A DNA stretch of 46,872 nucleotides, from contig JAJZZC010000012.1 in assembly GCA_021797775.1 (NCBI GenBank), positions 1 to 46,872 on the forward strand, read 5' to 3'. Source of the stretch: Bacillota bacterium. Lineage in GTDB: Bacteria > Bacillota > Sulfobacillia > RBS10-35 > JAJYVN01. Each line of letters opens with the position of its first letter. The stretch's first letter is position 1. This document shows, one piece after another, positions 16,003 through 24,712 of the stretch. Below the pieces are notes generated by a model that ran no database searches, was not told the origin of the DNA, and worked only from the letters and a program-made list of their open reading frames with translations. Position numbers and translations under genes: made by a program.

Positions 16003-17321
16003 GGGCGCCCACCCTTTCTCCCCGCAGGCAGCGCGTCCCGCTCGGGACGCCCGCCCTCATCGGAATGGTCCATCCGATCCCACGCCCGCGCCCCCCCGCG
16101 CTCCAAGTGGGCGCGGTAGAAGTTCTCGCTGCCCCCTGTCGCCATCGCCGCCGCGGCAGAGACCTCCAGGCAGAGGGTCGCGGCGGCGACGATCTGCGCG
16201 AAGCGATAGACGCTCCCCGGCGCCCCGCAGCGCAGCGCCTTCAGCCAGGCGTGCGCGTGGGGCAAAACGGTGCCGCCCCCCACGGTCCCGACCTCAAGCC
16301 CGGGCAGGCGGATCCAGAAGAGCACACCGCCGTCGCGCGCTTCGACACCGGCGTGGGCCATACTGCTCGTGCCCACCATACCCAGGTCCTGCCCGGTGGC
16401 CGCGAAAATCGCGGCGATGGCCGAGGCGGGCGTGAAGGCTGTCGACTGCATGCCGCTGGCGTGACTGCCATGGAGACCCGCCAGTTGTAGGGCCACCACG
16501 TCCTCCGGGCTGCAGCGGAGAAAGCGCCGCAGCGCACCGCCGGGGACGAAGGCCTCCGCCAGCACCGATTTGCCATGCCCCTCCTGGAAGAACTGGAATG
16601 AGGGTTTCTTATCGCCCCCCATGTTGGCCTCCAGGATGATGCGTCGCACGGCGATCCCGGTCTCCTGCTCGAACCGGGGCGAAACGAACATTTGATTTAG
16701 GGCATGGGTATTGCGCGTGATCATGTTGGGGCCACACGCATCACCGGTGGTGAAGCGGAACAGCGCGTGGCAACTTGCGCCCAGCACGTGGGTGCGGACT
16801 TCCCAGAGGCGCGCATGGCGGCTGAGCACAGGCAGGCCCTGCGGACTGCGGCGGCTGGCCAAGGGATTGGCGGGATCGAGCAGCCAGGCCTGCATGTCCG
16901 GCAGGCGGGCGTCGATCCAGCGGGCGAACGCCACGGCTTCCGCGGTGTCGCGCAACTGGAAGCAGCTCGCCCGCGTCATGCGGTCCGCCACGACAAACGT
17001 ACGAATGCCCTCCGCGGCGGTGGCCAGCGCGCCACGCTGCATGGAGGCCGAAAGGCCGCCTTCGGTATGTGCCAGCGGGACGAGCACGTCTGGGTCCGTG
17101 GCGCGCCCCACCTCGCCGAGATGGCCGTGGGGGTCCACCTGATATACGCCCAACTGGATGGTGAGGGGACCCACCAGGGAAACGGGCAGCGTAACCTGAC
17201 CAGTGAGGCACTCCTGCACACTGCCGAGTACAGCCGCCGTGCGCGCATCTTCCGGCAACCGCAGCGCCAATTCGTCCGCGGCTCCCCACCCGGGAGAACG
17301 CCGGACCGCCTCCTGCCGCAT
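15999..17321 (-). CDS. hydroxymethylglutaryl-CoA reductase homologue
   Basis: A 440-residue protein with the main HMG-CoA reductase landmarks: ECLTGQVTLPVSLVGPL (residues 37-53), the catalytic Glu87 in HTEGGLSAS, a variant of the DAMGMNMI motif reading TTGDACGPNMI, lysines in MGGDKKPS (around 238), Asp312 in TGQDLGM, the GTVGGGT cofactor motif near 345 and His405 in FYRAHLERG. All four catalytic residues of class I enzymes are therefore present, while flanking motifs are unusually divergent. The expected reaction is reduction of HMG-CoA to mevalonate, but no other mevalonate-pathway gene is in the window. The ATG at 17321 has a GAGG site 8 nt upstream. The stop overlaps the next start by ATGA. 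Substrate assignment should be treated as open. Confidence 0.85.
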   Translation of the reverse strand: MRQEAVRRSPGWGAADELALRLPEDARTAAVLGSVQECLTGQVTLPVSLVGPLTIQLGVYQVDPHGHLGEVGRATDPDVLVPLAHTEGGLSASMQRGALATAAEGIRTFVVADRMTRASCFQLRDTAEAVAFARWIDARLPDMQAWLLDPANPLASRRSPQGLPVLSRHARLWEVRTHVLGASCHALFRFTTGDACGPNMITRNTHALNQMFVSPRFEQETGIAVRRIILEANMGGDKKPSFQFFQEGHGKSVLAEAFVPGGALRRFLRCSPEDVVALQLAGLHGSHASGMQSTAFTPASAIAAIFAATGQDLGMVGTSSMAHAGVEARDGGVLFWIRLPGLEVGTVGGGTVLPHAHAWLKALRCGAPGSVYRFAQIVAAATLCLEVSAAAAMATGGSENFYRAHLERGGARAWDRMDHSDEGGRPERDALPAGRKGGRP

Positions 17322-17648
17322 AGCGATATCCTCGGAGCTGTTCCTATGGGGCCAGGGCTTGCCTCGCCGCAAACAGCCGCCCTCCTGCCGGGTGGCGCAA
17401 AGCCAGCCCACGCCGTGCGCACCAGCGACCAGGTTCGCCGACGCACCGGCAGGCCAGCATACCATGCCAGCGGCGGCCCCAGCCTGATCCGGGCACAGGG
17501 GGAGCACTTCGACGCATCCGCCAACTTCCATTCCGGGAACGCGAAGCAATTGTAGCGAACGTGCCAAGGGGCTGCCAGCGGATGGCGCCGAGCCCTTCCC
17601 CCCGGGACACTCGCAAGCGGTGGCCTGGGCTGGCAGCCAAGGTCCGGC
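17322..17648. other. gap upstream of the HMGR homologue
   Basis: About 327 bp without a convincing gene. The HMGR reading frame stays open to 17567 but lacks a good start, and the candidate promoter at 17549-17578 falls at its far end. The remaining sequence would be a 5' untranslated region of about 220 nt; I see no recognised riboswitch in it. Confidence 0.5.
17549..17578 (-). promoter_or_regulatory. candidate promoter of the HMGR-diiron-HAD unit
   Basis: On the minus strand, CTGGCA (17578-17573) and TACAAT (17554-17549) are separated by 18 bp. The -10 matches five of six consensus bases and stands out in this GC-rich context. Transcription would start near 17541. Confidence 0.4.
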
Positions 17649-18569
17649 TCAAGGCCGTGGCGACCCCGCCCCGGCGGGCGCCGCCGTGCGTGACTCGGGC
17701 GGCGACGGCGGGGGAAAGGCGGGCGTGGAGGGGGGCGGCGGGACGACCGGCTCGCCGCTGGGAGTGGGGCGCAGGGTCGGGTCCTCGGCGAGAGGGACCA
17801 GGCTCAACGCATCATAGGTAGCCGCATCCACCACGCCCGTCGCCGGTAGGCCGCGGCTCGCCTGAAACGCCTTGACGGCGGCGACCGACTTGCCACCGTA
17901 GTACCCGTCGACTCGACCGATGTCATAGCCCATGGCCTCGAGCTTTTGCTGCAGTTGGATGACGTCGGAGCCGATAAGCGTGGGCACAATGACGCGGCGC
18001 ACCTCCCCGAAGCGGGCGACCGGGGTTCCCCGGATAGTCACGGGTGTACCCACCGGCACGACACTGTACAGCTGCACCACGTTGCGGTTGAACATTCGGA
18101 CGCAGCCGTGGGAGGCGCGGCGGCCGATCGAACCCGGGTTGTTCGTCCCGTGGATGCCGTAGGTGCCCCACGGGATGGAGAGCTGCATCCAGCGGGCGCC
18201 GAACGCCCCGCCCCATACGGCCTTGGCCTTAATGCGCCAATGTCCGATGGGGGTGGGCGTGCCGCGCGTTCCCACCGCCACCGGAAAGGACCGGTACAAT
18301 TCCCCGCCAGCAAACAGGTACAGCCGGCGTTGCCCCGCATCGATCACGATCTGCAGGCTCTTGCCGGTCAGCGCATCCGGCTCGCCGGCCGTGAGCGGGT
18401 GCGCCCCCTGCAGGAACCCCCCCCCCGCGCTGTAGCCGAGGAGGGCCCACGGGCTGCCGGCTTCCCCGCGCGGGCATCCCTGCGCGTTGCCGGACGCGCC
18501 GACGAGAACAAAGGCCCACAGCCCCAGGGCCGCGAGCCCGGCCCAACCGACCAGCCGCCCCACGCCCAC
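17649..18569 (-). CDS. secreted L,D-transpeptidase with peptidoglycan-binding domain
   Basis: A 306-residue cell-wall enzyme. It has an N-terminal hydrophobic signal segment (GWAGLAALGLWAFVLVGASG), a YkuD/L,D-transpeptidase catalytic domain (about residues 70-185) and a C-terminal peptidoglycan-binding type 1 domain (IQLQQKLEAMGYDIGRVDGY, then VAAVKAFQASRGLPATG). The catalytic motif is IHGTNNPGSIG followed by SHGCVRM, with the nucleophilic Cys and its His. These enzymes form 3-3 cross-links or attach molecules to peptidoglycan and are common in spore formers. The last ~50 residues are Pro/Ser-rich. The start is a GTG at 18569 behind GGGGGGAAGAG. It stands alone, 327 bp upstream of the HMGR unit. 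Confidence 0.93.
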   Translation of the reverse strand: MGVGRLVGWAGLAALGLWAFVLVGASGNAQGCPRGEAGSPWALLGYSAGGGFLQGAHPLTAGEPDALTGKSLQIVIDAGQRRLYLFAGGELYRSFPVAVGTRGTPTPIGHWRIKAKAVWGGAFGARWMQLSIPWGTYGIHGTNNPGSIGRRASHGCVRMFNRNVVQLYSVVPVGTPVTIRGTPVARFGEVRRVIVPTLIGSDVIQLQQKLEAMGYDIGRVDGYYGGKSVAAVKAFQASRGLPATGVVDAATYDALSLVPLAEDPTLRPTPSGEPVVPPPPSTPAFPPPSPPESRTAAPAGAGSPRP

Positions 18570-20038
18570 GGGCTCTTCCCCCCGCCACGGCGTCCCGTCG
18601 CGGGGAGATGGTACGCGGCGGCCGTGCCCGACGATGCCTCGGGGGCCAGAACTGCGTCACTCTCGGCAAACCGCTTGGACCAGAGGCGGTGCTGGCGCGG
18701 CGCAGAAATCGCGCCGCACGGCGCCGACCACACCGGTCATGGCGGTTCACCCGGACTCGGCACAGGGGCTCAGAGCGTGCGCGCTGCGCGTGCGGCCGAC
18801 CTGGTGCGCGCCCCGCGTCACCCCGCTTTGCCTGGCGTTCCCGCCTCAGGCCGCTCCTCCAGCCCGGGCCGGCACGGAACGCAGGTGATGGCGAGGCGCC
18901 TGCGGCGGGCGGGGAGGACACGCCCCACGCGGCCCCGCCGGCCACGGCCCATCGTCACGGCCAGCCGCGCGCGCTCCCAACACGACGGCATCGCCGCCGA
19001 CGCCTCTGCGGCCCCACACCATGGCGCTGCGCACGCGGCCGGGGCCGAAGCGCGAGCGGCACAGCGGCGCCGGCCGCAGATTCCAGGAAGGCTCTCTTCA
19101 GAAGAATTCCACGGACAGCCGCGGATCGGGCCGGACCGGCACCGGTTCGTCACCGGCGACGTGTTCCCGCTCGGGGTCTACTGCGGGCGGACTCACCTCC
19201 GGCTGGTCCGGCGTCGGCGGCTCGGTCGGCGGCTCAGATCGCTCGGGGACCGGCACGGCCGGTAACGGCTCCGGGCCTCGACCGGTGACCAAGGCGGGCC
19301 CCCCCTTTTGCGGTACGTGGCGTGAGCGGGGCGCCCGCTTCCGCGGCCCCCCAACACGGATCTGGGACGTTAGCGTGCCCAGCCCGAGAAGGCGCCCGCT
19401 GGGGCGGGCACCGTGCCCTCGGGGTCACACGGGAAACCGGTCTCTGCCGCGCCGAGGTTCACTCCCGCCAAGGGGTCTGTGCCACGGCGACCTCTTCTAT
19501 ACCTCATCGGTACCCACATCTCGACCCCGGAGTGCTGTGGGGGCGTCAAGACCCTAGATGTTGCGCTCCGCAGCCCCTATAGACTCCAGATGTAGTGGAT
19601 CCAGGGCTCCTGCGAAAAAGGCCGCGGGTGCCACTACCAGTAGTGGTCGTGTGCGCCAAGGACTACTAGGGGCCGTCGCCTACACCCGCCCGCGCTTCCA
19701 TGCCTCGTGGCGCCGGCCCCGCCGACATGGGGGGCTTGTGGGTAACGGCCAGCTTCTATAGAGGGGCGCGCCGCGCGTCCTGGAGCCGCGGGTACGTGGA
19801 CAGGGCGCGTAGTTCCTAAGGAGCAGCCGGAGCAACACGGCGTGGCGGGCGGCGGAAGAAGCGGAGGCGAACGTGCGTTGGCGCACGCCCACCGCCGCGG
19901 CGGCCGCTCCTCGGAACCAAGTGCGCGCAAGCCACGGCGCACGCACGACTCAACCCTGCGCCTCGCCAGAGAGACTTCCCCGCGCAACCCGCGCCGTTCG
20001 GTTGTCCACCTGCGAGGCGAGGTGTGCCACAAGCCGCT
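18570..20038. other. 1.5-kb stretch with no confident gene
   Basis: Open frames run on both strands but overlap, lack ribosome-binding sites and resemble nothing I recognise, except the short Pro/Glu-rich frame listed at 19098-19292. The part around 19540-19830 looks less GC-rich than its surroundings and includes a short palindrome, CCACTACCAGTAGTGG, near 19633. No tRNA or known RNA was seen. Its position next to an IS200/IS605-type end (20039-20080) makes this a likely site of past insertion and decay. Confidence 0.5.
19098..19292 (-). CDS. short Pro/Glu-rich open frame, possible gene remnant
   Basis: A 64-residue frame from a TTG at 19292 with the repeated texture EPPTEPPTPDQPEVSPPAVD, ending in LSVEFF. 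Synonymous positions are mostly G or C (about three quarters, counted by eye), which suits coding sequence here, and a G-run precedes the start. The acidic, proline-rich composition resembles a linker or tail of a secreted protein, so this may be the 3' end of a decayed gene. No family is recognised. Confidence 0.25.
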   Translation of the reverse strand: MVTGRGPEPLPAVPVPERSEPPTEPPTPDQPEVSPPAVDPEREHVAGDEPVPVRPDPRLSVEFF

Positions 20039-20080
20039 CACCCCACGGCTAAAGCCGGGGACTTGCGCCAAGCTCGGTCA
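20039..20080 (-). mobile_element. solo IS200/IS605 (TnpB-type) end, copy A
   Basis: The minus strand reads TGACCGAGCTTGGCGCAAG and continues into CCCCGGCTTTAGCCGTGGGG, an imperfect hairpin with a TTTA loop. This is the kind of sequence at the right end of IS605/IS1341-type elements, where it forms the 3' scaffold of the TnpB guide RNA. It matches the plus-strand copy at 27634-27677 over about 42 bp. No tnpA or tnpB is present. Its first three bases are the rnhB stop codon. Confidence 0.6.
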
Positions 20081-20773
20081 AGCCCCGGCGTCCACCCCGG
20101 GGCTGCGTGAGGAATAGCGGAAGCTCCGGCGGTGCAACGGGCTCGGACCGAGTCGTTGCAGGGCGGCGTGGTGCGCGGCCGTCGGGTAGCCCTTGTGCCT
20201 GGCGAAGTCGTACCCGGGGTATTGGCGATCGAACGCCACCATCAGGGCGTCGCGGTGGACCTTGGCCAGGACCGAGGCGGCCGCGATGCTGAGGCAGACG
20301 CCGTCTCCCCCGACGAGCGCGGTCTGCGGTAGGTGCAACCGCGGGTTGGCCAGGCCGTCGACAAGGGCGTGGTCCACCGGGAGGGGCAGCCCCGCGAGCG
20401 CGCGCCGCATGGCTTCCTGACTAGCCACGAGGATGTTGACGCGGTCGATGTCTGCCGCGTCCACCTCGGCAACGCACCAGGCTACAGCAGCGCGGCGGAC
20501 AGCAACGGCTAGGCGCTGCCGCTCCGGCGCGCGGAGCCGCTTGCTGTCATCGACCCCTCGCAGGGTCTCCACAGGGATGTCGGGCGGAAACACCACCGCC
20601 GCCGCGACCACCGGACCAGCCAGTGGTCCGCGCCCCGCCTCGTCGGCCCCCGCCACCCAGCCAACGCCACGCCCCCAGAGACGGCGCTCAAACAACAGGT
20701 GCGGTAGGGTGCGTCCCGAGCCGGGTGGCATGGAGGAGCGCACAACGTCGTCCGTTCCACCAGACATGGGCAT
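20078..20773 (-). CDS. rnhB: ribonuclease HII
   Basis: Cleaves RNA in RNA/DNA hybrids, including single ribonucleotides left in DNA. The catalytic core is plain: GADEAGRGPLAGPVVAAAVV with the Asp-Glu pair, DDSKRL, the later Asp in DHALVDG, SVLAKVHRDALM and YDFARHKGYPT. The core starts about 40 residues after the ATG chosen at 20773; ATGs at 20767 and 20731 are alternatives and none has a good Shine-Dalgarno site, so the start is uncertain. The order rbgA-rnhB is the Bacillus one. The stop codon coincides with the start of an IS605-type end, so the last residues (SPGVDAGA) may have been altered by an insertion. Confidence 0.95.
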   Translation of the reverse strand: MPMSGGTDDVVRSSMPPGSGRTLPHLLFERRLWGRGVGWVAGADEAGRGPLAGPVVAAAVVFPPDIPVETLRGVDDSKRLRAPERQRLAVAVRRAAVAWCVAEVDAADIDRVNILVASQEAMRRALAGLPLPVDHALVDGLANPRLHLPQTALVGGDGVCLSIAAASVLAKVHRDALMVAFDRQYPGYDFARHKGYPTAAHHAALQRLGPSPLHRRSFRYSSRSPGVDAGA

Positions 20774-20867
20774 GCCGCTTCGAACCCCAGGGGGTGGATC
20801 CCTGCTGCCGCCTTCACCGACTACCCTCCGGGCCGCATCCACTAACCGCACGGCTAGGTCGCAACCC

Positions 20868-21752
20868 TCAGACCCCGGAGCCCTCCACCGGGGGGTCCTC
20901 CAAAGTGACCCGTCCGAGCACGCCCTTGCGATAATCGGCCACGAGCGCCTCGGCCGCACGCGTCTCGTCCACCGCCCCACCCTGCAGCAGAAACCCGCGT
21001 CGCCGGGCGATGGCCAGTAGGCCTCGGCCCGCCAAGGCCTCTTCCGGATCGACGCCGTACCGCTGCGGCAGGAGACCAGGGGCCCGGGCGGCGACCCACT
21101 CCACCAGCGCCGCGCCGGCCCGCTGGGCGTCCCCGGCGTCGAGGGAGAGCGCGCCTACGGCCCAGAGCCGCCAGACGACGGGCCAAGCGGGCAGGCGCGG
21201 GGGCAGGACGCCTGGGAGGTCCAGGACGCGCCCGCCCCCGGGCAGACGCAGCCACTGCTCACCGCGCGTGACGCCGGGCCGCGCCCCCACGGCCACATGC
21301 GCCCCACCCGAGACGCGGTTGAGCAAGGTGCTCTTGCCGGTGTTCGGCACGCCAGCGGCCATGGCGCTGAGGCGGTCTGCGACGACGCGCGCGCCGCTGC
21401 GCGCCGCCGCCCCCAGGCTGGCTCGCCGCAGGGCGGCGGGATCGAACCCGTTCCGCAGATCCATGGCGATCGCGATGCCCGCGCGGCCCAGGTAGGCGAG
21501 CCAGGCCCCCGTGACCGATGGTTCGGCGAGGTCGGACTTGGCCAGGAGGACGACCATGGGCTTGCCGGCGCACAGGCGGGCCAGGCGGGGATTGCGGCTC
21601 GCTCGCGGGCAACGGGCATCGGCGACCTCCCAGACCACGTCGACCGCCCGCAGGGCGGTCACGAGCGCGCGCTGGGCCCGGGCCATGTGCCCGGCGAGCA
21701 CCCCACGCTCCTGGCGGCTCCGGGTGCCGGCCTCTTGCCGGCTGTCGCTCAC
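20868..21752 (-). CDS. rbgA: ribosome biogenesis GTPase RbgA (YlqF)
   Basis: A circularly permuted GTPase required for late 50S subunit assembly. The 294-residue product contains AGHMARAQRALVTALRAVDV, then VWEVADARCPRASRNP, the G4 motif as AKSD instead of the usual NKxD, the P-loop GVPNTGKSTLLNRV, and the G3 motif DLPGVL. The order G4-G1-G3 is the permutation typical of YlqF/YawG proteins. A GTG at 21752 gives a length close to Bacillus RbgA (about 282). The upstream frame to 21974 is open but unlike the family. It sits between rplS and rnhB as in Bacillus. Confidence 0.94.
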   Translation of the reverse strand: MSDSRQEAGTRSRQERGVLAGHMARAQRALVTALRAVDVVWEVADARCPRASRNPRLARLCAGKPMVVLLAKSDLAEPSVTGAWLAYLGRAGIAIAMDLRNGFDPAALRRASLGAAARSGARVVADRLSAMAAGVPNTGKSTLLNRVSGGAHVAVGARPGVTRGEQWLRLPGGGRVLDLPGVLPPRLPAWPVVWRLWAVGALSLDAGDAQRAGAALVEWVAARAPGLLPQRYGVDPEEALAGRGLLAIARRRGFLLQGGAVDETRAAEALVADYRKGVLGRVTLEDPPVEGSGV

Positions 21753-22008
21753 CGGCCCCACGCCCCCTTTGGGAGGGCGGGCGAGGCGGCCGACGCGGCC
21801 CCGCTCCGCCCGCTGGCACAGCCACACCCGGCCCGCGGTCGCCCAGCGGAGCACGCTCCGGGCCGCGCCCCCCCGTCCCCAGGGACCGTGCAGGGAACGG
21901 TGCCCGACGGTCGGCCTGAGCGTCCGGGCGGCGGCGCTTGAGCGGCCACACCGCGGCCAGGCCGCGCCCCGCACGCGCGACGAGCCCGCGGCAAGCCGCG
22001 CGCGGGGT

Positions 22009-22356
22009 TCACGCCTCGCGCTTCCTCTCCCGGATGCGTGCCGCCTTGCCGCTCACGCCGCGCAAGTAACGCAACTTGGCGCGCCGCACGCGGCCGCGTC
22101 GGGAGACGTCGATGCGCTCGATGCGCGGCGAATGCAGCGGGTAGAGACGCTCCACGCCAACGCCGTGCGTCACGCGCCGGACGGTAAACGTCTCGCTGAG
22201 GCCCCCGCCCTGCCGAGCGATGACCACGCCCTCGAACACCTGAACGCGCTCACGTCCCCCCTCGCTGATGATCCCGTGTACCCGCACCGTGTCGCCGGGC
22301 CCGAAATCCGGCCGTTCCTTAAGTTGCTCCCGCTCGATCGCGGCGATAAGGTCCAA
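22009..22356 (-). CDS. rplS: 50S ribosomal protein L19
   Basis: A 115-residue protein of the 30S-50S interface. Family segments are [60 protein letters not shown] and [20 protein letters not shown]. The start is a TTG at 22356; a stop codon three codons upstream in the same frame rules out a longer form. G-rich and AAGGG sites precede it. It lies downstream of trmD in the usual order rpsP-khpA-rimM-trmD-rplS. Confidence 0.97.
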   Translation of the reverse strand: MDLIAAIEREQLKERPDFGPGDTVRVHGIISEGGRERVQVFEGVVIARQGGGLSETFTVRRVTHGVGVERLYPLHSPRIERIDVSRRGRVRRAKLRYLRGVSGKAARIRERKREA

Positions 22357-22362
22357 CCCTTG

Positions 22363-22779
22363 TCAACCCCCGTTCTGGCAAAGTCCGTGGCAGTGTAGCA
22401 CGGTCCGTCCGCTGGCGGCCAGCACCATGCCCCCACCGGGTCGCGGCGGCGTGCGGCGCGTGACCCCAGGTGATGCTCCGTACCCGGCGCGGCCGCAACC
22501 TATGGCCGCCTGCCGCGCGTCATGGGGCGACTTGGCCGCGCCCCCGCCATGCCACCGCCGGGTCTCGGCCCACTGCACCGGTACCGCGGCAGCTAGGGGG
22601 CCGAACGGCGCTCCACGGCACGCTCCCCGTCTGATGCATCCCGCACGCCCTTCACCGAACACGTACGCCCCGGCCGAAACCTTGCAGCGGATCCCGGCGG
22701 CCTGGGCCTTGGGGCACGCGTCCCGCCGGGCGCACCCAGGGCAGGCGGCGGGACCGGGCGTGGAAGAGGACCGTCTCAC
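22363..22779 (-). CDS. cysteine-containing open frame between trmD and rplS
   Basis: A 138-residue frame that fits exactly into the trmD-rplS gap. Its GTG lies 6 bp after the trmD stop with TGAGG 4-5 nt upstream, and its stop is 6 bp before the rplS start. The first ~55 residues have a patterned look: ACPGCARRDACPKAQ, then IRCKVSAGAYVFGEGRAGC and RRGAC, which could bind a metal. The second half is less protein-like and its third codon positions are less GC-rich. I know no such gene between trmD and rplS in relatives, so a long untranslated leader for rplS is the alternative. Confidence 0.35.
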   Translation of the reverse strand: MRRSSSTPGPAACPGCARRDACPKAQAAGIRCKVSAGAYVFGEGRAGCIRRGACRGAPFGPLAAAVPVQWAETRRWHGGGAAKSPHDARQAAIGCGRAGYGASPGVTRRTPPRPGGGMVLAASGRTVLHCHGLCQNGG

Positions 22780-22785
22780 ACGGCC

Positions 22786-23610
22786 TCAGAGCACCCCGCC
22801 CGGCCGGGGTGCCCATCCTGGCGGGGCGCCCGGCAGGTCCGGCGGCTGGGAACGCTGCTCCGCGGTCCGCACAGGCCCCGCCACCGATTCCTCCGCAACC
22901 ACCCGCGCCAGGGCGCGCGCGTCGGCGGCCGTCAGGGCGGCCCCGGCCAGCAGGTCCGGCCGGTGACGCCACGTGCGCCGCAACGCCTCGACGCGGCGCC
23001 ATGCCGCGATGCGTCCGTGGTCTCCGCCCAGGAGCACCTCGGGCACGGCCATGCCGCGAAACGCTCTGGGCCGCGTGTATTGCGGTCCCTCCAGTAGCCC
23101 CGTGGCGAAGCTCTCGTCTTCGGCGGCCCCCGCGGCCAGCACGCCGGGCAGCAGCCGGACCAGGGCATCGACCAGCACCATCGCCGCCAACTCGCCACCG
23201 GTGAGGACGTAGTCCCCGATGGAGACCTCCCGCGGCACCAGTGCCAGGCGCACCCGCTCGTCCACGCCCTCGTACCGGCCGCAGATCAGGGTCAGGGCCG
23301 GTTCAGCGGCCAGCGCACGGCAGAGGGGCTGGTCGAGACGCCGTCCCTGAGGGGAGAGCAGCAGTGGCGGTCCGGCACCCTCGGCGCGCAGGGCCTCAAC
23401 CGCCGCCACGACCGGACCCGCCTGCAGCACCATGCCCGGCCCGCCACCGAAGGCGTAGTCGTCCACGACGCGATGGGGCCCTTGCCCCCAGAGGCGCAGG
23501 TCGTGCACGCGCACCTCGCAAGCACCCATGGCGGCCGCCTTGCGCACCATCCCCTCGGCAAAGGGACCCGCGAACATGCCGGGGAAGATGGTCAGCACGT
23601 CGATGCGCAC
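22786..23610 (-). CDS. trmD: tRNA (guanine37-N1)-methyltransferase TrmD
   Basis: Methylates G37 next to the anticodon using S-adenosylmethionine, preventing +1 frameshifts. The 274-residue product begins [20 protein letters not shown] and has the SPOUT knot signatures [28 protein letters not shown] and [20 protein letters not shown], then [14 protein letters not shown]. The GTG at 23610 has AAAGGA 7 nt upstream and fits the family; the longer open frame to 23733 does not. The C-terminal ~35 residues are a Pro/Gly-rich extension. It follows rimM by about 210 bp. Confidence 0.97.
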   Translation of the reverse strand: MRIDVLTIFPGMFAGPFAEGMVRKAAAMGACEVRVHDLRLWGQGPHRVVDDYAFGGGPGMVLQAGPVVAAVEALRAEGAGPPLLLSPQGRRLDQPLCRALAAEPALTLICGRYEGVDERVRLALVPREVSIGDYVLTGGELAAMVLVDALVRLLPGVLAAGAAEDESFATGLLEGPQYTRPRAFRGMAVPEVLLGGDHGRIAAWRRVEALRRTWRHRPDLLAGAALTAADARALARVVAEESVAGPVRTAEQRSQPPDLPGAPPGWAPRPGGVL

Positions 23611-23822
23611 GGCTCGTTCCTTTCCGCGGCCGTGTGGGGGGCCCCCGCGGGTGCCCCCCGCCACCTCGGGCGGCACCCCGACGGGACGGCTTCCGCGCTG
23701 CCTTCCATGGGAGCCGCCACAGAGAACCGCCACGATCAGGGCGCCCCGTCCCCTGTGACAGCCCCCGGGCCCGATGGACGCTCTGGACGCGTTCAGGGCC
23801 GCCGTCTACGGCCAGGGGCCCC

Positions 23823-24359
23823 TCAGTCCAGCAAGCCCGGCAGGTCCGCCAGGCGCACCACACCCGAAGCGAGATCGATGGCGGCGACTGCCACTCGCAC
23901 GGCGGGGACGAGGACCTGCCTGCCGTCGGGGCGACGGACCACGTAGATGTCGTTGGCCGGCGCGGCCTGCACCTCGGCCAGCCGCCCGACCGTCGCGCCG
24001 CTGGCGTCGAGGACAGTCAGCCCCACAAGCTGATGGTGGTAGAACTGCCCCGGCGGCAGCGGCGGCAGGTCGGCGGCCGCCACGCAGACACTACCCCCAA
24101 CGAACGGCTGGGCGACCGCGGGGCTGTCCACGCCACGCACGGAGAGGAGCCAGAGCCGAGCGCCCATCGGCTGTGCCCGCTCGATACGGGTGGCCAAGGC
24201 GGGCCCGCCAGCGGCGGGGACCAAGGACACGGCTCGGCCGGCGCGCAGCCTCTCCGGGAAATCCGTCTCGGGAAAGAAGCGGAACGCGCCCCGCAGTCCG
24301 TGGACCGCACCGAGCCAACCAAGCACAATCCGCTCATCGGGCCCGGGCGCCTCCGCCAC
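23823..24359 (-). CDS. rimM: 16S rRNA processing protein RimM
   Basis: A 30S maturation factor that binds ribosomal protein S19. The 178-residue product has the N-terminal RimM barrel (LGWLGAVHGLRGAFRFFPET) and a C-terminal PRC-barrel (GQFYHHQLVGLTVLDASG, then VGRLAEVQAAPANDIYVVRR and VLVPAV). The GTG at 24359 lies only 4 bp after the khpA stop and uses a GGAG inside the end of khpA, so the two are likely co-translated. Confidence 0.95.
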   Translation of the reverse strand: MAEAPGPDERIVLGWLGAVHGLRGAFRFFPETDFPERLRAGRAVSLVPAAGGPALATRIERAQPMGARLWLLSVRGVDSPAVAQPFVGGSVCVAAADLPPLPPGQFYHHQLVGLTVLDASGATVGRLAEVQAAPANDIYVVRRPDGRQVLVPAVRVAVAAIDLASGVVRLADLPGLLD

Positions 24360-24363
24360 CCCG

Positions 24364-24594
24364 CTACTCCACCACTTCCACGACGACGCGCTTGCCCTGT
24401 CGCGTCGCCGCGGCCCGCGCCAGCGTGCGGATGGCGGCGATAATCCGCCCCTGCCGGCCGATGACGCGCCCCGTGTCGTCGGAGGCGACGCGGATCTCCA
24501 CGATCACGGCCGTCTCCCCCTCCACCTCGGTGACCCTCACCTGATCGGGGTGATCGACGACGCTCTTGCAGAGGAACTCGACGAGTTCGCGCAC
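24364..24594 (-). CDS. khpA: KH-domain RNA-binding protein KhpA (YlqC)
   Basis: A 76-residue single-KH protein, the partner of KhpB in Gram-positive bacteria, affecting cell division and RNA binding. The product begins MRELVEFLCKSVVDHPDQVR and holds the GxxG loop in VIGRQGRIIAAIRT. I place the start at a GTG (24594) by family length; the frame stays open to 24639. It lies between rpsP and rimM as in Bacillus. Confidence 0.93.
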   Translation of the reverse strand: MRELVEFLCKSVVDHPDQVRVTEVEGETAVIVEIRVASDDTGRVIGRQGRIIAAIRTLARAAATRQGKRVVVEVVE

Positions 24595-24712
24595 GAAGGA
24601 GCCACCCCTTTCGCCATGTGCCACTGCCGGACTAGGCACGAACCATGGTCCGGCCGGGAGGAAAACCCGCCGCCGGGAGGGCGCCGACGCGCGCCCGGCC
24701 CGGCGCCCCGAT

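Noticed and set aside
17322-17567. N-terminal extension of the HMGR homologue
   Set aside because: The upstream part begins only with a TTG inside the candidate promoter and is unlike HMGR N-termini; the ATG at 17321 has a good ribosome-binding site.
21753-21974. N-terminal extension of RbgA
   Set aside because: Family similarity begins near the GTG at 21752; the upstream residues are low-complexity.
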